From a virus: a stretch of DNA of 57,887 nucleotides. Both the position numbers and the translations under genes were made by a program. The stretch lies in IMG/VR virus record IMGVR_UViG_3300030118_006581, positions 1 to 57,887 of that record. One strand, 5' to 3'. Under the pieces are notes generated by a model. The model was not told the DNA's origin, ran no database searches, and was given only the letters and a program-made list of their open reading frames with translations. Below are positions 45,569 to 53,043 of this stretch, piece by piece. Each line of letters starts with the position of its first letter. Positions within the stretch are counted from its first letter, which is position 1.

Positions 45569-45891
45569 GGTGGAGGTAGGGAGAATCGAACTCCCGTCTT
45601 GTCTAGTTCCATAAAGAGGTCATTCACAAGGTTAGGTCTGTTTTTTTCGTCAGACAGCCCACTTGACTAGATCATTTTATTGTGGCTAAAATAATCAAAA
45701 GCACTTACAAAGACACAGTACGGCTTTCTGTTTTTTGGCTGCCGTCGCCTCAAGTCAAGTCAGGTTATTAAGCTGCTTGTGCTAGTTGAAAATCGTCGTT
45801 TGCGATTAGAAGTTAAGCGTTTTTAGTGAGCCACGCTTCCCTCACCCTTGCACCTTTTTTACTTTCCTATCAATCGATACCGGTTACCCCC
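45568..45891 (-). ncRNA. ssrA: tmRNA (transfer-messenger RNA)
   Basis: A complete 324-nt tmRNA. The tRNA-like end is clear: 5' GGGGGTA pairs with 3' TACCTCC, the T arm is GGGAG-TTCGATT-CTCCC, and an ACCA end is encoded. The acceptor stem contains G3-U70, the alanine identity pair. The tag reading frame is at 45803 to 45771 on the minus strand and encodes ANDDFQLAQAA followed by two TAA stops, preceded by the usual bases before the GCA resume codon. A-rich, pseudoknot-like stems follow, for example GTCTG/CAGAC at 45636-45655. tmRNA with SmpB rescues stalled ribosomes and tags the nascent chain; smpB was not seen in the window, so the host protein would be used. Confidence 0.96.
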
Positions 45892-45902
45892 ATTCACTTA
45901 AT

Positions 45903-45931
45903 GTTATATAATACAACGAAGAACTTGTCAA
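45903..45931 (-). promoter_or_regulatory. Sigma70-type promoter of the tmRNA
   Basis: On the minus strand TTGACA (45931-45926) is separated by 17 nt from TATAAC (45908-45903). The -35 is perfect and the -10 differs at one base. Transcription would start near 45896, about 5 nt before the mature 5' end at 45891, leaving a short leader for RNase P. Confidence 0.75.
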
Positions 45932-45933
45932 AT

Positions 45934-45941
45934 TATTTATA
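45934..45941 (-). promoter_or_regulatory. T4-late-type TATAAATA box upstream of the tmRNA
   Basis: The minus strand reads TATAAATA here, the consensus of late promoters recognised by gp55-type sigma factors, and a gp55-like gene is in the window. It lies just upstream of the sigma70-type -35 element, so tmRNA could be transcribed both early and late. The match may be chance in AT-rich DNA. Confidence 0.4.
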
Positions 45942-46039
45942 TTTCTATATATGCTAGCAAGCTATCAAGCTCCAATAAAGCTAGAAAAAGTAAGAAAAGT
46001 AGAAAAGAGTTTTTTTTCGTTGTTTAACAGCTTGCAGCT

Positions 46040-46067
46040 ATTATAACGAAGCCTGACAAAGTGTTAA
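46040..46067 (-). promoter_or_regulatory. Second sigma70-type promoter upstream of the tmRNA
   Basis: On the minus strand TTAACA (46067-46062) lies 16 nt before a perfect TATAAT (46045-46040). No gene starts between this element and the tmRNA, 140 nt away, so it would give a longer tmRNA precursor or a transcript for an unrecognised small RNA. The rest of 45892-46078 is AT-rich and holds no open frame I could support. Confidence 0.6.
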
Positions 46068-46078
46068 GGAAGAATTTT

Positions 46079-46855
46079 TTAAAGATCTAATTCCATATCA
46101 ACCCCTTGTTCAACATCATCTGTAGGGTCTTCTTTTTCCTCTTCATATTCTGGAGTAGAGACGGGAGACAAATCGTTCTGAAGTTCGTCTTCGAATTTAT
46201 CGAAATATAAAAGTAGATTCGTAACAAGATAGTCATAAAAAACATCCTTGTCTTTTTCATCTGCTAACATATCATAAGCATCAACAATTTGTTTTTCTAC
46301 CCTTTTATATGAAGCTTGAGCAAAGTTTCTACCAGTTTCATTCTGATCGTCTAGTTTTATGAAGTCATCTTCATCTGAATCGCCATCGCCATCAACATCA
46401 ATGAATTCACCTTCTATTGATTGTGCTTCTTTTCCGTCATCTTGTGGATCAAGATCTATGGATATTTTTTCTAACAGTGTATCTCTGTCAATTTCATACT
46501 CTATATCTTCAGTTTGTTTTTCACCCTGTGTGTTAGCTTCTATGGGTCTTAAGGAGTTTTCAACTGCGTGTACAATATGATTTTTAAAAGATTCTCTTTG
46601 TTCCTCTGAGGTGGTCAGCATTTTGTAATCATCTTGGAGTGTTGGAATAATATTCTGCAAAAGATCAGCAAGAACATTAATACCTGTACTACGACTAGCT
46701 TCTTCTGTACCGGTCTCAGCTTCAATCAATTTACGAACAACTTTTCTTATCTTTTCCTCAGCAAGTCTCTGCTGGTCCAGCTTTAAAGCTATTCTTTTAC
46801 GGATATGCTCCCTGATAAGTTCTTCAGCGATTAGTTGTTCTCGGTCAATAGTCAT
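46079..46855 (-). CDS. Acidic protein with EF-hand-like loop, 258 aa
   Basis: The N-terminal 100 residues are helical and charged (QQRLAEEKIRKVVRKLIEAE). A calcium-loop-like segment DVDGDGDSDEDD lies at residues 153-164. The C-terminus is very acidic and low in complexity. No family is recognised. The gene follows the 1129-residue ligase-like gene by 10 nt and ends just before the noncoding tmRNA region. A scaffold-like or virion role is possible, but the sequence does not show it. Confidence 0.8.
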   Translation of the reverse strand: MTIDREQLIAEELIREHIRKRIALKLDQQRLAEEKIRKVVRKLIEAETGTEEASRSTGINVLADLLQNIIPTLQDDYKMLTTSEEQRESFKNHIVHAVENSLRPIEANTQGEKQTEDIEYEIDRDTLLEKISIDLDPQDDGKEAQSIEGEFIDVDGDGDSDEDDFIKLDDQNETGRNFAQASYKRVEKQIVDAYDMLADEKDKDVFYDYLVTNLLLYFDKFEDELQNDLSPVSTPEYEEEKEDPTDDVEQGVDMELDL

Positions 46856-46865
46856 AGTATTATAA

Positions 46866-49800
46866 TTATCTCCGTCTTTGACGTTTTGCTCTTCTAACTT
46901 TTGGACGGCTAGTTTTAGAGCGGGTTTTGTTAGGGTAAACAGGTTTCATTCCCAAGGGTAGAGAGTAGCCACCAACACCCCCAGCAGACATCTCATCAAT
47001 GGTATCGTCTATCACTGAATTCAGTCTTTCAGTTTGAGGAATTAAAGAATTCCACAGAGCCTCTCCGTCAATTGATGGCGGAGCATAAGATAAGAAAGTT
47101 TCTTTATCTCTCTCAGCAATTGCTTTTCTCATATCACGAGCACTATAAACAATACCATCCTTGGATTGGACAGGATCTTCAACGATGTCTTCTACATTTA
47201 CACCGGGGTTATGACGCTCAGCATACGATTGCGCACGATCAAAGCGAGTATCCCCTACATCCTTACTACTCTTAACTAAAAGAACCGTATCTCCATCGGA
47301 GGCTGACTCAGGATCAGCAACAAATTCATAGACTGCCTGAACTGGACTGCGGTAGTCTGCAATTTTTGCAGTAATGTTTGGTTCACCGTTCTCAAGGTAT
47401 TCTTCCCAGATACGCAAACTTTGCGCATTGCTTACTTCTGGATAATCAACGGGAGAAATTAAAACAATCACCTCATCAACATCAGACCGTTTAGCAATTT
47501 TATTCACATAATCAAAGTGACCACGATGTGGTGGTTTAAACTTACCAGGGAATAGAGCTATACGCTTACCTTCTTTTTCAGTAATAACTTGAGTGGTGTT
47601 ATTTAGTGATTCGTTTCTTTGGGCTGGTGCTGATTTATCTTTAGCAACTTGAGTTTTCATCTCTTGTCCGATAATTTCACTATTTTTAATAGCTCCATCA
47701 CCAGCAGTAATAGCATCACTCCTATCACCGTAAGTGAAGTATCCATCTATGTCATCAGATAAATTTTTTGTAGCCTTGAAAATTTCTTCAATAGAACCCT
47801 CAAGAACGCCCATATAGTTTTCAGCAACAGCAACAATTCTATCAGTTGAAACGGGTAAATTACCAATAATCTTAAACCCTGATATATCTGAAGATATTCC
47901 TGTACCTTTTTTAGTATCGGGGACGATCTCTGTAGCAGAAATACTCCAGCTTCTGCCCTTTGCGCTCTGTTCCTCTGTTAATAAATCAGTTTTCCAAAGT
48001 TCTCTTTGTTCTTCAATAGTTAATCTAACAAGTCCCTCTTCTGCGAGTTCAGGATTATTTTCAACAGGCTGTGTCTCTTCTTCGGGTTGGGTAGCTTGAG
48101 TATCTTGTTGTTTTAAACGAGCTTCTTTTTCTTTCTTTGCCTTCTCATACTTAGCAGCCATGGCATCCCTTTTTTGGGCGCTATATCCGTATGTATTTTT
48201 AAGAAGCTCATACCTAACGGGCCATTCAGCAGCAGCATAGAGCTTCTTTAATTCTTCCACTTGTTTTACGACGTTATTTTTGTATTTCAGTAATCTTCTA
48301 TCGTATTTAGCGAGTAGATCTGCTGATAATTTTTTATCTTTTTTACCAGGGTAAACAAGGGGTTTATCACCGGAACCAAAAAGTTCATATTTGGCTTTTT
48401 CTTGTTTGCCGGAAGTTAGTAACTCTATAACATTGTCTCGTGTGATAGCAAATTGCTGAATTTGAATTTCATCGCCTAATTTTCTTGTGACAATGTAGAG
48501 CATCTCTGGATAAGTATTTAAAGCTTCTACAAGGTTTGTAAAACTTCCCTCTATTTTTCCACCTTCTTTTAATAATTTTAGACTAACAGGGATTCCCGCA
48601 ACACCTTCTATAGTTTTGAACGCTATAATATCCTCAATGGGTTTACTACCGTCATCAGGGTCTACTACCTGTTCTCCAGAGAACATGGCTGCTAGAAATC
48701 CTTCAAGCACAAAACCGGCTGACGACTCAGTGAAGCTATTAATCACCGCAGATAAAGACTCTAGAAAAATAAGAGTACTAATAATTCTTCGTGGCGATCT
48801 CATATTAGTATCAAAATTAGCTCTATCAATTATATCGTCAAATTTAGCTTGAATATTAGCACCACCTGAAATTGTTGCAAAAATCTTCTCAACCTGTTTT
48901 CTTTCCATGGATTGAGGCTTGCCCCAAGACTCATTAGGGGAGAACTTAGGAAGATTTAAAATAAATTGTCTTGCTCTTTCTTTCTTAATATTATTTTCTT
49001 TCTCTGTTATGATTGGTTTGTCAACAACTAGAGATTCTTTTGTACTTCTTTTTAGGTTCCCGTAGCGGAACATCCCAAGTATCTGATTTAGCGGAGCAAA
49101 GTTGCCCGCAAACTTGTATGTGTGTCCATTATAATCAAAGACCACCGCCTCTACTGGCGTAGTAATCGTAGAAAAGTCCTTGATTTTGTTGAGGTGACGC
49201 TGCATAACAGCCATGGCTTCGGGATTCTCAGTACCAACTGAAGTGATTTCTTTTACAGCGTTCGCAAGCTCATTCTTGAGACGCATTACTTCTTTGTTAT
49301 TATCTTCGATAAAGATACTTCTAAGACCTTTTAACAGTTCAACTGTAAAGTCGTGGATAGCTAACTCTAATGGTTCAACAGATTGTTGAAGCAATACTTT
49401 ACTACCCGCTATTATTGAGTTAAGGTCTTGCAAATCTTGAGGATTCAAGCCTTTCTTGAGTGCTCGCAGTCCTATGTTTCCGGGAAGCTTAAGAATATAA
49501 TTTATTATCTCTTCTTTTAAATTTCTAGGTAATTCAGAATCAATACCATTCATTAACCTTTTGTACATATAATCAAGGATAGTGGAGTCATCATTTAATC
49601 CCTCTTTCCTCATCTCATTATTAATGCGATTAAAAGCTTGATTTAGGGCTTGTCCATCATCTTCAATTTTTTTAATGTCTACTAAAGCTCTTCGTGCTAA
49701 ATTAAAATCATCGCTGTGAAGTTGGTTCTCCATTCTCTCCATAGCATTATCAAGAGTTTCAAGAGTTCCTCTGGGAATTGGTGATTGATCTCCAGTTTCA

Positions 49801-50255
49801 CGATCAAACACAAAGTGACCAACGTCGTGTATTTTTAGTGTTTTATCATCGTAGAGGATAACATTTGCATTACCTGGATCCATAACCTCAGCATTGTACC
49901 AAATATTTGTGTTGGGTCCAAAGATTCTCTCTTTCTCTTCGTCTGATAACGCCTCAACAGCTTTTTCAAAAGTAGCAAAGCCGCCACTAAAAGCCTTTTC
50001 TAACCCTCCACGACCAGCAAACTTTTGTGCAAGCCCTGCGGCATCTAAACCGCCAGACTTTAAATTTCCTTTGTTACGGGCTCCCTTGGCTTTTCCCTCG
50101 GGAATAGAATAAGAAAGAAATAGATTTTGACCGTCTACTTTTTCTTCAGCAGTCAGTTCACCATTAGCAGCAGCTTCAAGGATCTCCTTCATTTCACCAA
50201 ATGTTAAATCTCTATTTTCATAGAGATGATCCATGTGACCAGCTACGCCACCCAT
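46866..50255 (-). CDS. 1129-aa protein: KxDG ligase-like domain, unknown middle, HxGH nucleotidyltransferase
   Basis: Residue K39 begins a KVDG motif within EEKVDGQNLFLSYS, the lysine that carries AMP in DNA and RNA ligases; NIWYNAEVMDP and VVFDYNGHTYKFAGNF resemble later motifs of that superfamily. A middle module of about 200 residues (GFVLEGFLAAMFSG ... PVSLKLLKEGGKIEGSFTNLV) is unassigned. Residues about 895-1090 form an HxGH nucleotidyltransferase (FPGKFKPPHRGHFDYV, with later SKDGIVYSARDMRKAI), like NMN adenylyltransferase or cytidylyltransferases. I recall similar GHM...ENRDL starts in marine T4-like phages. Possible roles are nucleic-acid repair or NAD metabolism; the fusion's purpose is unknown. 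Confidence 0.85.
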   Translation of the reverse strand: MGGVAGHMDHLYENRDLTFGEMKEILEAAANGELTAEEKVDGQNLFLSYSIPEGKAKGARNKGNLKSGGLDAAGLAQKFAGRGGLEKAFSGGFATFEKAVEALSDEEKERIFGPNTNIWYNAEVMDPGNANVILYDDKTLKIHDVGHFVFDRETGDQSPIPRGTLETLDNAMERMENQLHSDDFNLARRALVDIKKIEDDGQALNQAFNRINNEMRKEGLNDDSTILDYMYKRLMNGIDSELPRNLKEEIINYILKLPGNIGLRALKKGLNPQDLQDLNSIIAGSKVLLQQSVEPLELAIHDFTVELLKGLRSIFIEDNNKEVMRLKNELANAVKEITSVGTENPEAMAVMQRHLNKIKDFSTITTPVEAVVFDYNGHTYKFAGNFAPLNQILGMFRYGNLKRSTKESLVVDKPIITEKENNIKKERARQFILNLPKFSPNESWGKPQSMERKQVEKIFATISGGANIQAKFDDIIDRANFDTNMRSPRRIISTLIFLESLSAVINSFTESSAGFVLEGFLAAMFSGEQVVDPDDGSKPIEDIIAFKTIEGVAGIPVSLKLLKEGGKIEGSFTNLVEALNTYPEMLYIVTRKLGDEIQIQQFAITRDNVIELLTSGKQEKAKYELFGSGDKPLVYPGKKDKKLSADLLAKYDRRLLKYKNNVVKQVEELKKLYAAAEWPVRYELLKNTYGYSAQKRDAMAAKYEKAKKEKEARLKQQDTQATQPEEETQPVENNPELAEEGLVRLTIEEQRELWKTDLLTEEQSAKGRSWSISATEIVPDTKKGTGISSDISGFKIIGNLPVSTDRIVAVAENYMGVLEGSIEEIFKATKNLSDDIDGYFTYGDRSDAITAGDGAIKNSEIIGQEMKTQVAKDKSAPAQRNESLNNTTQVITEKEGKRIALFPGKFKPPHRGHFDYVNKIAKRSDVDEVIVLISPVDYPEVSNAQSLRIWEEYLENGEPNITAKIADYRSPVQAVYEFVADPESASDGDTVLLVKSSKDVGDTRFDRAQSYAERHNPGVNVEDIVEDPVQSKDGIVYSARDMRKAIAERDKETFLSYAPPSIDGEALWNSLIPQTERLNSVIDDTIDEMSAGGVGGYSLPLGMKPVYPNKTRSKTSRPKVRRAKRQRRR

Positions 50256-50494
50256 TACTTATCCTCTGTGAGTACTTTTAATTCTTCTTCAAGAGCATTT
50301 ACACGCTCATTTAGAGATCTTACGTGGCGCTTAATAGAACGTATATGTTCTTTTGCTAATTGGACTCTTCCAGAGTCTCTTTTGTTAGTAACTCTAATAC
50401 TAGATACAATATCATAAAGAGCTTGAACAGAAGCTCCAGCATCTACTTTAAACTCTTCATTTAGAAGAAACTTCTTAGTCAGCCTTTTTAGCAC
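50255..50494 (-). CDS. Small coiled-coil protein, 79 aa, GTG start
   Basis: Starting at GTG 50494, the protein begins MLKRLTKKFLLNEE and is a basic helix followed by a strong heptad pattern (VRSLNERVNALEEELKVL), probably a dimeric coiled coil. The GTG lies inside the end of the upstream gene (20 nt overlap), and GAAGAAG precedes it; there is no in-frame ATG. Its stop shares one base with the start of the 1129-residue gene. No function assigned. Confidence 0.7.
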   Translation of the reverse strand: MLKRLTKKFLLNEEFKVDAGASVQALYDIVSSIRVTNKRDSGRVQLAKEHIRSIKRHVRSLNERVNALEEELKVLTEDK

Positions 50495-50660
50495 TGGACT
50501 TCTTCACTTTCTTGGGTGCTTTTGCAGCCTCAGCTTTAGGTGCAGCTTTAGGTGCAGCTTTAGGTGCGGCCTTGGGTGCAGGTGCTGCTGCTCTACGTGC
50601 AGCATCTCTTGCTGCAACTCTTGCAGCCCTTCTTGCTTTTCTTACTCGTGGACTAGGCAT
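50475..50660 (-). CDS. Lys/Ala/Pro-rich histone-H1-like protein, 61 aa
   Basis: This 61-residue protein is almost entirely Arg, Lys, Ala and Pro. The first half is Arg/Ala-rich (VRKARRAARVAARDAARR) and the second half has PKAA repeats and a KKVKKSS tail, like histone-H1 C-terminal tails and bacterial Hc1 proteins. It is expected to bind DNA non-specifically and could condense or protect phage DNA, or be packaged in the capsid. AGGAGG precedes the ATG. It overlaps the small coiled-coil gene. Confidence 0.83.
   Translation of the reverse strand: MPSPRVRKARRAARVAARDAARRAAAPAPKAAPKAAPKAAPKAEAAKAPKKVKKSSAKKAD
50531..50578 (-). repeat. Four tandem 12-bp repeats encoding PKAA
   Basis: The + strand unit cagctttaggtg occurs three times exactly, followed by a diverged copy cggccttgggtg. 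Each unit encodes one Pro-Lys-Ala-Ala step of the H1-like tail, so repeat number, and with it tail length, could change by slippage. Confidence 0.92.
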
Positions 50661-50742
50661 TATTAATTCCTCCTAATATTTGACTCTAAGTCATTATAAA
50701 TAGTAAGCAGCAAAGCTATATTCTTATATTGTTGTCTTATTT

Positions 50743-50994
50743 TTAGGATGAACCAGTAGGAAGGGCAACCAGCATACTGCCAGTGACTCCAAGTTGAAAA
50801 GTTTTAGCTTGTCCTAAATGATTAGTTCCTTGAATAAAAAGCCCAGCGTTGGGTTCAGTAATATAAACTGATCCGGAATTTTGCTGTGAGCCGTGAATAT
50901 GCCCTTCCTCTAGTGCTTTGTCTAAAGCCTTTGTAGCTTCTGCTTTAAGTTGTAGAATAGATGAAACGTGACCTAGGAATCTTCTCTTCTTCAT
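50743..50994 (-). CDS. Small virion-like protein, 83 aa
   Basis: The N-terminal 35 residues are helical; the rest is a short beta-domain with the segment GLFIQGTNHLGQAKTFQLG and a final VTGSML. This closely matches the C-terminal end of the 694-residue fibre-like protein of this window (GLFLQGTD, then FQVVVQGGML). A shared virion or assembly role is inferred. Its ATG shares a base with the stop of the upstream gene. Confidence 0.78.
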   Translation of the reverse strand: MKKRRFLGHVSSILQLKAEATKALDKALEEGHIHGSQQNSGSVYITEPNAGLFIQGTNHLGQAKTFQLGVTGSMLVALPTGSS

Positions 50995-51461
50995 TATGAA
51001 CTACCACCGTCATACCCTAAAGTTTCATCAGTTACATCTAATCTATAATGTCTGTCAACATATCCGAATATATTAACTTTATCATTTGATGTTGTTGATG
51101 CATAAATAGAAACATTTTTATGTGGAACACCAGGATAAATTTGTTGAAGCCCTTCTCGATTGAGTACTTGAATAACAAATGTTTTTTTAGCGTCTGAAAA
51201 AGCAGCCGCAGGTGCTGTACTACTAGGAACTACTGCTATAGTTAAATTCAAATCACTACTTGAATCATGATTTGCTGCCCACAGAAAAACCTCATCAAAA
51301 GCATAATCAGTTGTTGTGTGAACTAAAGTTGTCCCTGATACATTAAGTGGGACAGTCGAGCTATCGCCAGATAAAGCATTGCGACTTCTTAATATGCCTT
51401 TAGTATTGTATGCACCACCAGATAGTGACGGAGCAGACAATTGATTCCCTAACTTAGTCAT
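50994..51461 (-). CDS. Small beta-rich virion-like protein, 155 aa
   Basis: The protein has Ser/Gly-rich N-terminal residues, then alternating strands (DEVFLWAANHDSSSDLNLTI, KTFVIQVLNREGLQQIYPG, NVSIYASTTSNDKVNIFGYVD) as in small phage capsid, head-fibre or neck proteins. No signal peptide, no enzymatic motif. Preceded by AAGGAGG, 39 nt after the upstream gene. It ends in the start of the 83-residue gene. Family not recognised. Confidence 0.78.
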   Translation of the reverse strand: MTKLGNQLSAPSLSGGAYNTKGILRSRNALSGDSSTVPLNVSGTTLVHTTTDYAFDEVFLWAANHDSSSDLNLTIAVVPSSTAPAAAFSDAKKTFVIQVLNREGLQQIYPGVPHKNVSIYASTTSNDKVNIFGYVDRHYRLDVTDETLGYDGGSS

Positions 51462-51500
51462 ACTGAAGCCTCCTTGTCGTTTTATAAATACTCTTAAGAA

Positions 51501-51695
51501 TTATATTTTTTCGTCTCCAAATAAATTTACTATTTGCACGCCCCGTGTGGGTTTAGTTTCTTCTTTTGTGATAACCTGATTAATTTCATAATCTACTACA
51601 GGTATCTCTAGAGCAATTTCTTCACTTACCGGCTTTTTTGCTGGCTGTTTTTTTCGGTATATTGTAACAATTACTGTCTTGTAATTGCTTGGCAT
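51501..51695 (-). CDS. Small protein, 64 aa
   Basis: A short protein with one basic strand (YKTVIVTIYRKKQPAKK) followed by an acidic, Glu/Val/Ile-rich part. No family recognised. It has an ATG with GGGGG-type purine tract upstream and lies 15 nt downstream of the protease gene stop. Function unknown. Confidence 0.65.
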   Translation of the reverse strand: MPSNYKTVIVTIYRKKQPAKKPVSEEIALEIPVVDYEINQVITKEETKPTRGVQIVNLFGDEKI

Positions 51696-51710
51696 TTTAT
51701 CCCCCTTATG

Positions 51711-52643
51711 TTACAGAGGTTCAAAACCTCCATCATCTTTAACGGAACCAATGTGAAAATATTCATGAAGATTGTTGTGCAAATTTTGCATCATCTTGAT
51801 CATAGTAGAATCTGTTTTATCTTGATTGTTGTTTAATTTTTGCCATACTTGCATTTCGGCTTTAGCAATTGAGTTTCTCAAAAATACTTTTATTGCAAGA
51901 AGTGGTGATGCAACACCAATGTTTTCCATCGACCGATACCCAGCAAAAATATTGCCAATCAATTCATTATTACTATTAACAATTGGAGACCCGCTGCTTC
52001 CTGGTTTAGTTGGCATACTATACATTGCATAGCCTTCTGGTGAATACCCTGTAAAATATCCGTCAAATGTTAGAACCATTCTTGGAAAAACAATACCATG
52101 AGGTGCAGCCATATTATAAGCAAGTTGTCCTCTTTTAGGTCGATCTTTGGCTACTTTAAGAATTGGTGGCTTAGTTAGTACAGTATTTACTCTGAGTAGG
52201 CAAAGATCAAATCTTTTATCAATGGCAACCACATCAGCATTATATTTAAAACCATTGTAATCAACAATAGTAAATTTTTGACCCATATGAGTTACCACTA
52301 CACTATCTATTTTTCTTTCTTTCATAAATGTACTACGACAAGAATGCCCTGCACTTAAAACATAACTTACATCACTTGAGACTTCACTGTGTTTAATAAA
52401 AGACCCAGATGAAACAGCACGAGATTTTGCGTTTTGACATTTGACTTTATTGTCCTTATCAAGTTCACATCCTTTCCAAAGTGTATCACTTCTTAGTTGA
52501 ACAAAGGATTTTACTGGAAAATTATGCCTTAGTGGTTTTGCCTTGTTATGGTAAGAAGTACAGGCACCAGAACAGCTTGCAACCGTAACATATAACAGGG
52601 TGATTAAACACACTCTAAGGGTATCCGTAATTATTCGTATCAT
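51711..52643 (-). CDS. Trypsin-like serine protease lipoprotein
   Basis: Residues 1-24 form a lipoprotein signal: basic start, hydrophobic core, and lipobox VASC with Cys24. The chain then shows a trypsin/HtrA fold with His100 (LSAGHSC), Asp146 (RFDLCLL) and Ser217 in KPGSSGSP, so the catalytic triad is complete. It should act at the cell envelope, on the periplasmic side or outer membrane. In an infected cell it could cut host envelope proteins, receptors or incoming phage proteins. The gene is divergent from the plus-strand island across 84 nt and may share its control region. A prohead protease is unlikely, since those lack export signals. Confidence 0.87.
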   Translation of the reverse strand: MIRIITDTLRVCLITLLYVTVASCSGACTSYHNKAKPLRHNFPVKSFVQLRSDTLWKGCELDKDNKVKCQNAKSRAVSSGSFIKHSEVSSDVSYVLSAGHSCRSTFMKERKIDSVVVTHMGQKFTIVDYNGFKYNADVVAIDKRFDLCLLRVNTVLTKPPILKVAKDRPKRGQLAYNMAAPHGIVFPRMVLTFDGYFTGYSPEGYAMYSMPTKPGSSGSPIVNSNNELIGNIFAGYRSMENIGVASPLLAIKVFLRNSIAKAEMQVWQKLNNNQDKTDSTMIKMMQNLHNNLHEYFHIGSVKDDGGFEPL

Positions 52644-52684
52644 AAAATAACTATTTCCGAATAAAGAGTTTCAGTCTATTTAAG

Positions 52685-52700
52685 TTGTAATAAGTTACAA
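52685..52700. promoter_or_regulatory. Palindrome in divergent spacer (possible operator)
   Basis: The sequence TTGTAA-TAAG-TTACAA is a perfect 6-bp inverted repeat with a 4-bp spacer, placed between the protease gene (minus) and the secreted-protein gene (plus). Its position suits a dimeric regulator or an overlap with promoters of both directions. No consensus -10/-35 pair was found on either strand. Confidence 0.4.
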
Positions 52701-52727
52701 ACGCACAAACCAAGAAGGTGTTATAAG

Positions 52728-53027
52728 ATGTTGTCAATGTGTCAAAAAATGATCAAAATAGCCGCTTTTGTATTAGCGGCTTTAGTTTTATTCCCCTCAA
52801 ATGCTATCTCAGAGCCAAAAACTTCTGATTTGCAGCCAATTTGGGAAAAGATCAATGGTGAGTGGAAATTTAATGAAATAAAGAGACAAAAGCACCAAAG
52901 TCTTGTCTATGTTATAACTACAACTGAGAATAACTCCAGCAAAAACATACTTACTAAAGAAATGGTGAAACTTCCCTTCATCCAGATCATCGATGAGAGT
53001 AAGAAAGAGGGAATATCACTTCACTAG
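52728..53027 (+). CDS. Secreted small protein, 99 aa
   Basis: The N-terminus MLSMCQKMIKIAAFVLAALV is a signal peptide with likely cleavage near residues 26-28 (SNA or AIS). The mature part is about 70 residues, polar, with no recognised motif. The ATG at 52728 has AAGGTG 7 nt upstream; a second ATG at 52737 is possible. It is the first gene of the plus-strand island, with the membrane protein starting 17 nt after its stop. Periplasmic location is expected; function unknown. Confidence 0.75.
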   Translation: MLSMCQKMIKIAAFVLAALVLFPSNAISEPKTSDLQPIWEKINGEWKFNEIKRQKHQSLVYVITTTENNSSKNILTKEMVKLPFIQIIDESKKEGISLH

Positions 53028-53043
53028 TTTTTTAGGAGAACAT

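Noticed and set aside
46866-50255. A simple NadV/NadM-type NAD salvage gene
   Set aside because: The HxGH domain is only the last fifth of the protein and no nicotinamide phosphoribosyltransferase is adjacent, so a dedicated salvage pathway cannot be claimed.
51711-52643. Serine protease as the phage prohead protease
   Set aside because: It has a lipoprotein signal and trypsin-like triad; prohead proteases of T4-like phages are of another fold and are not exported.
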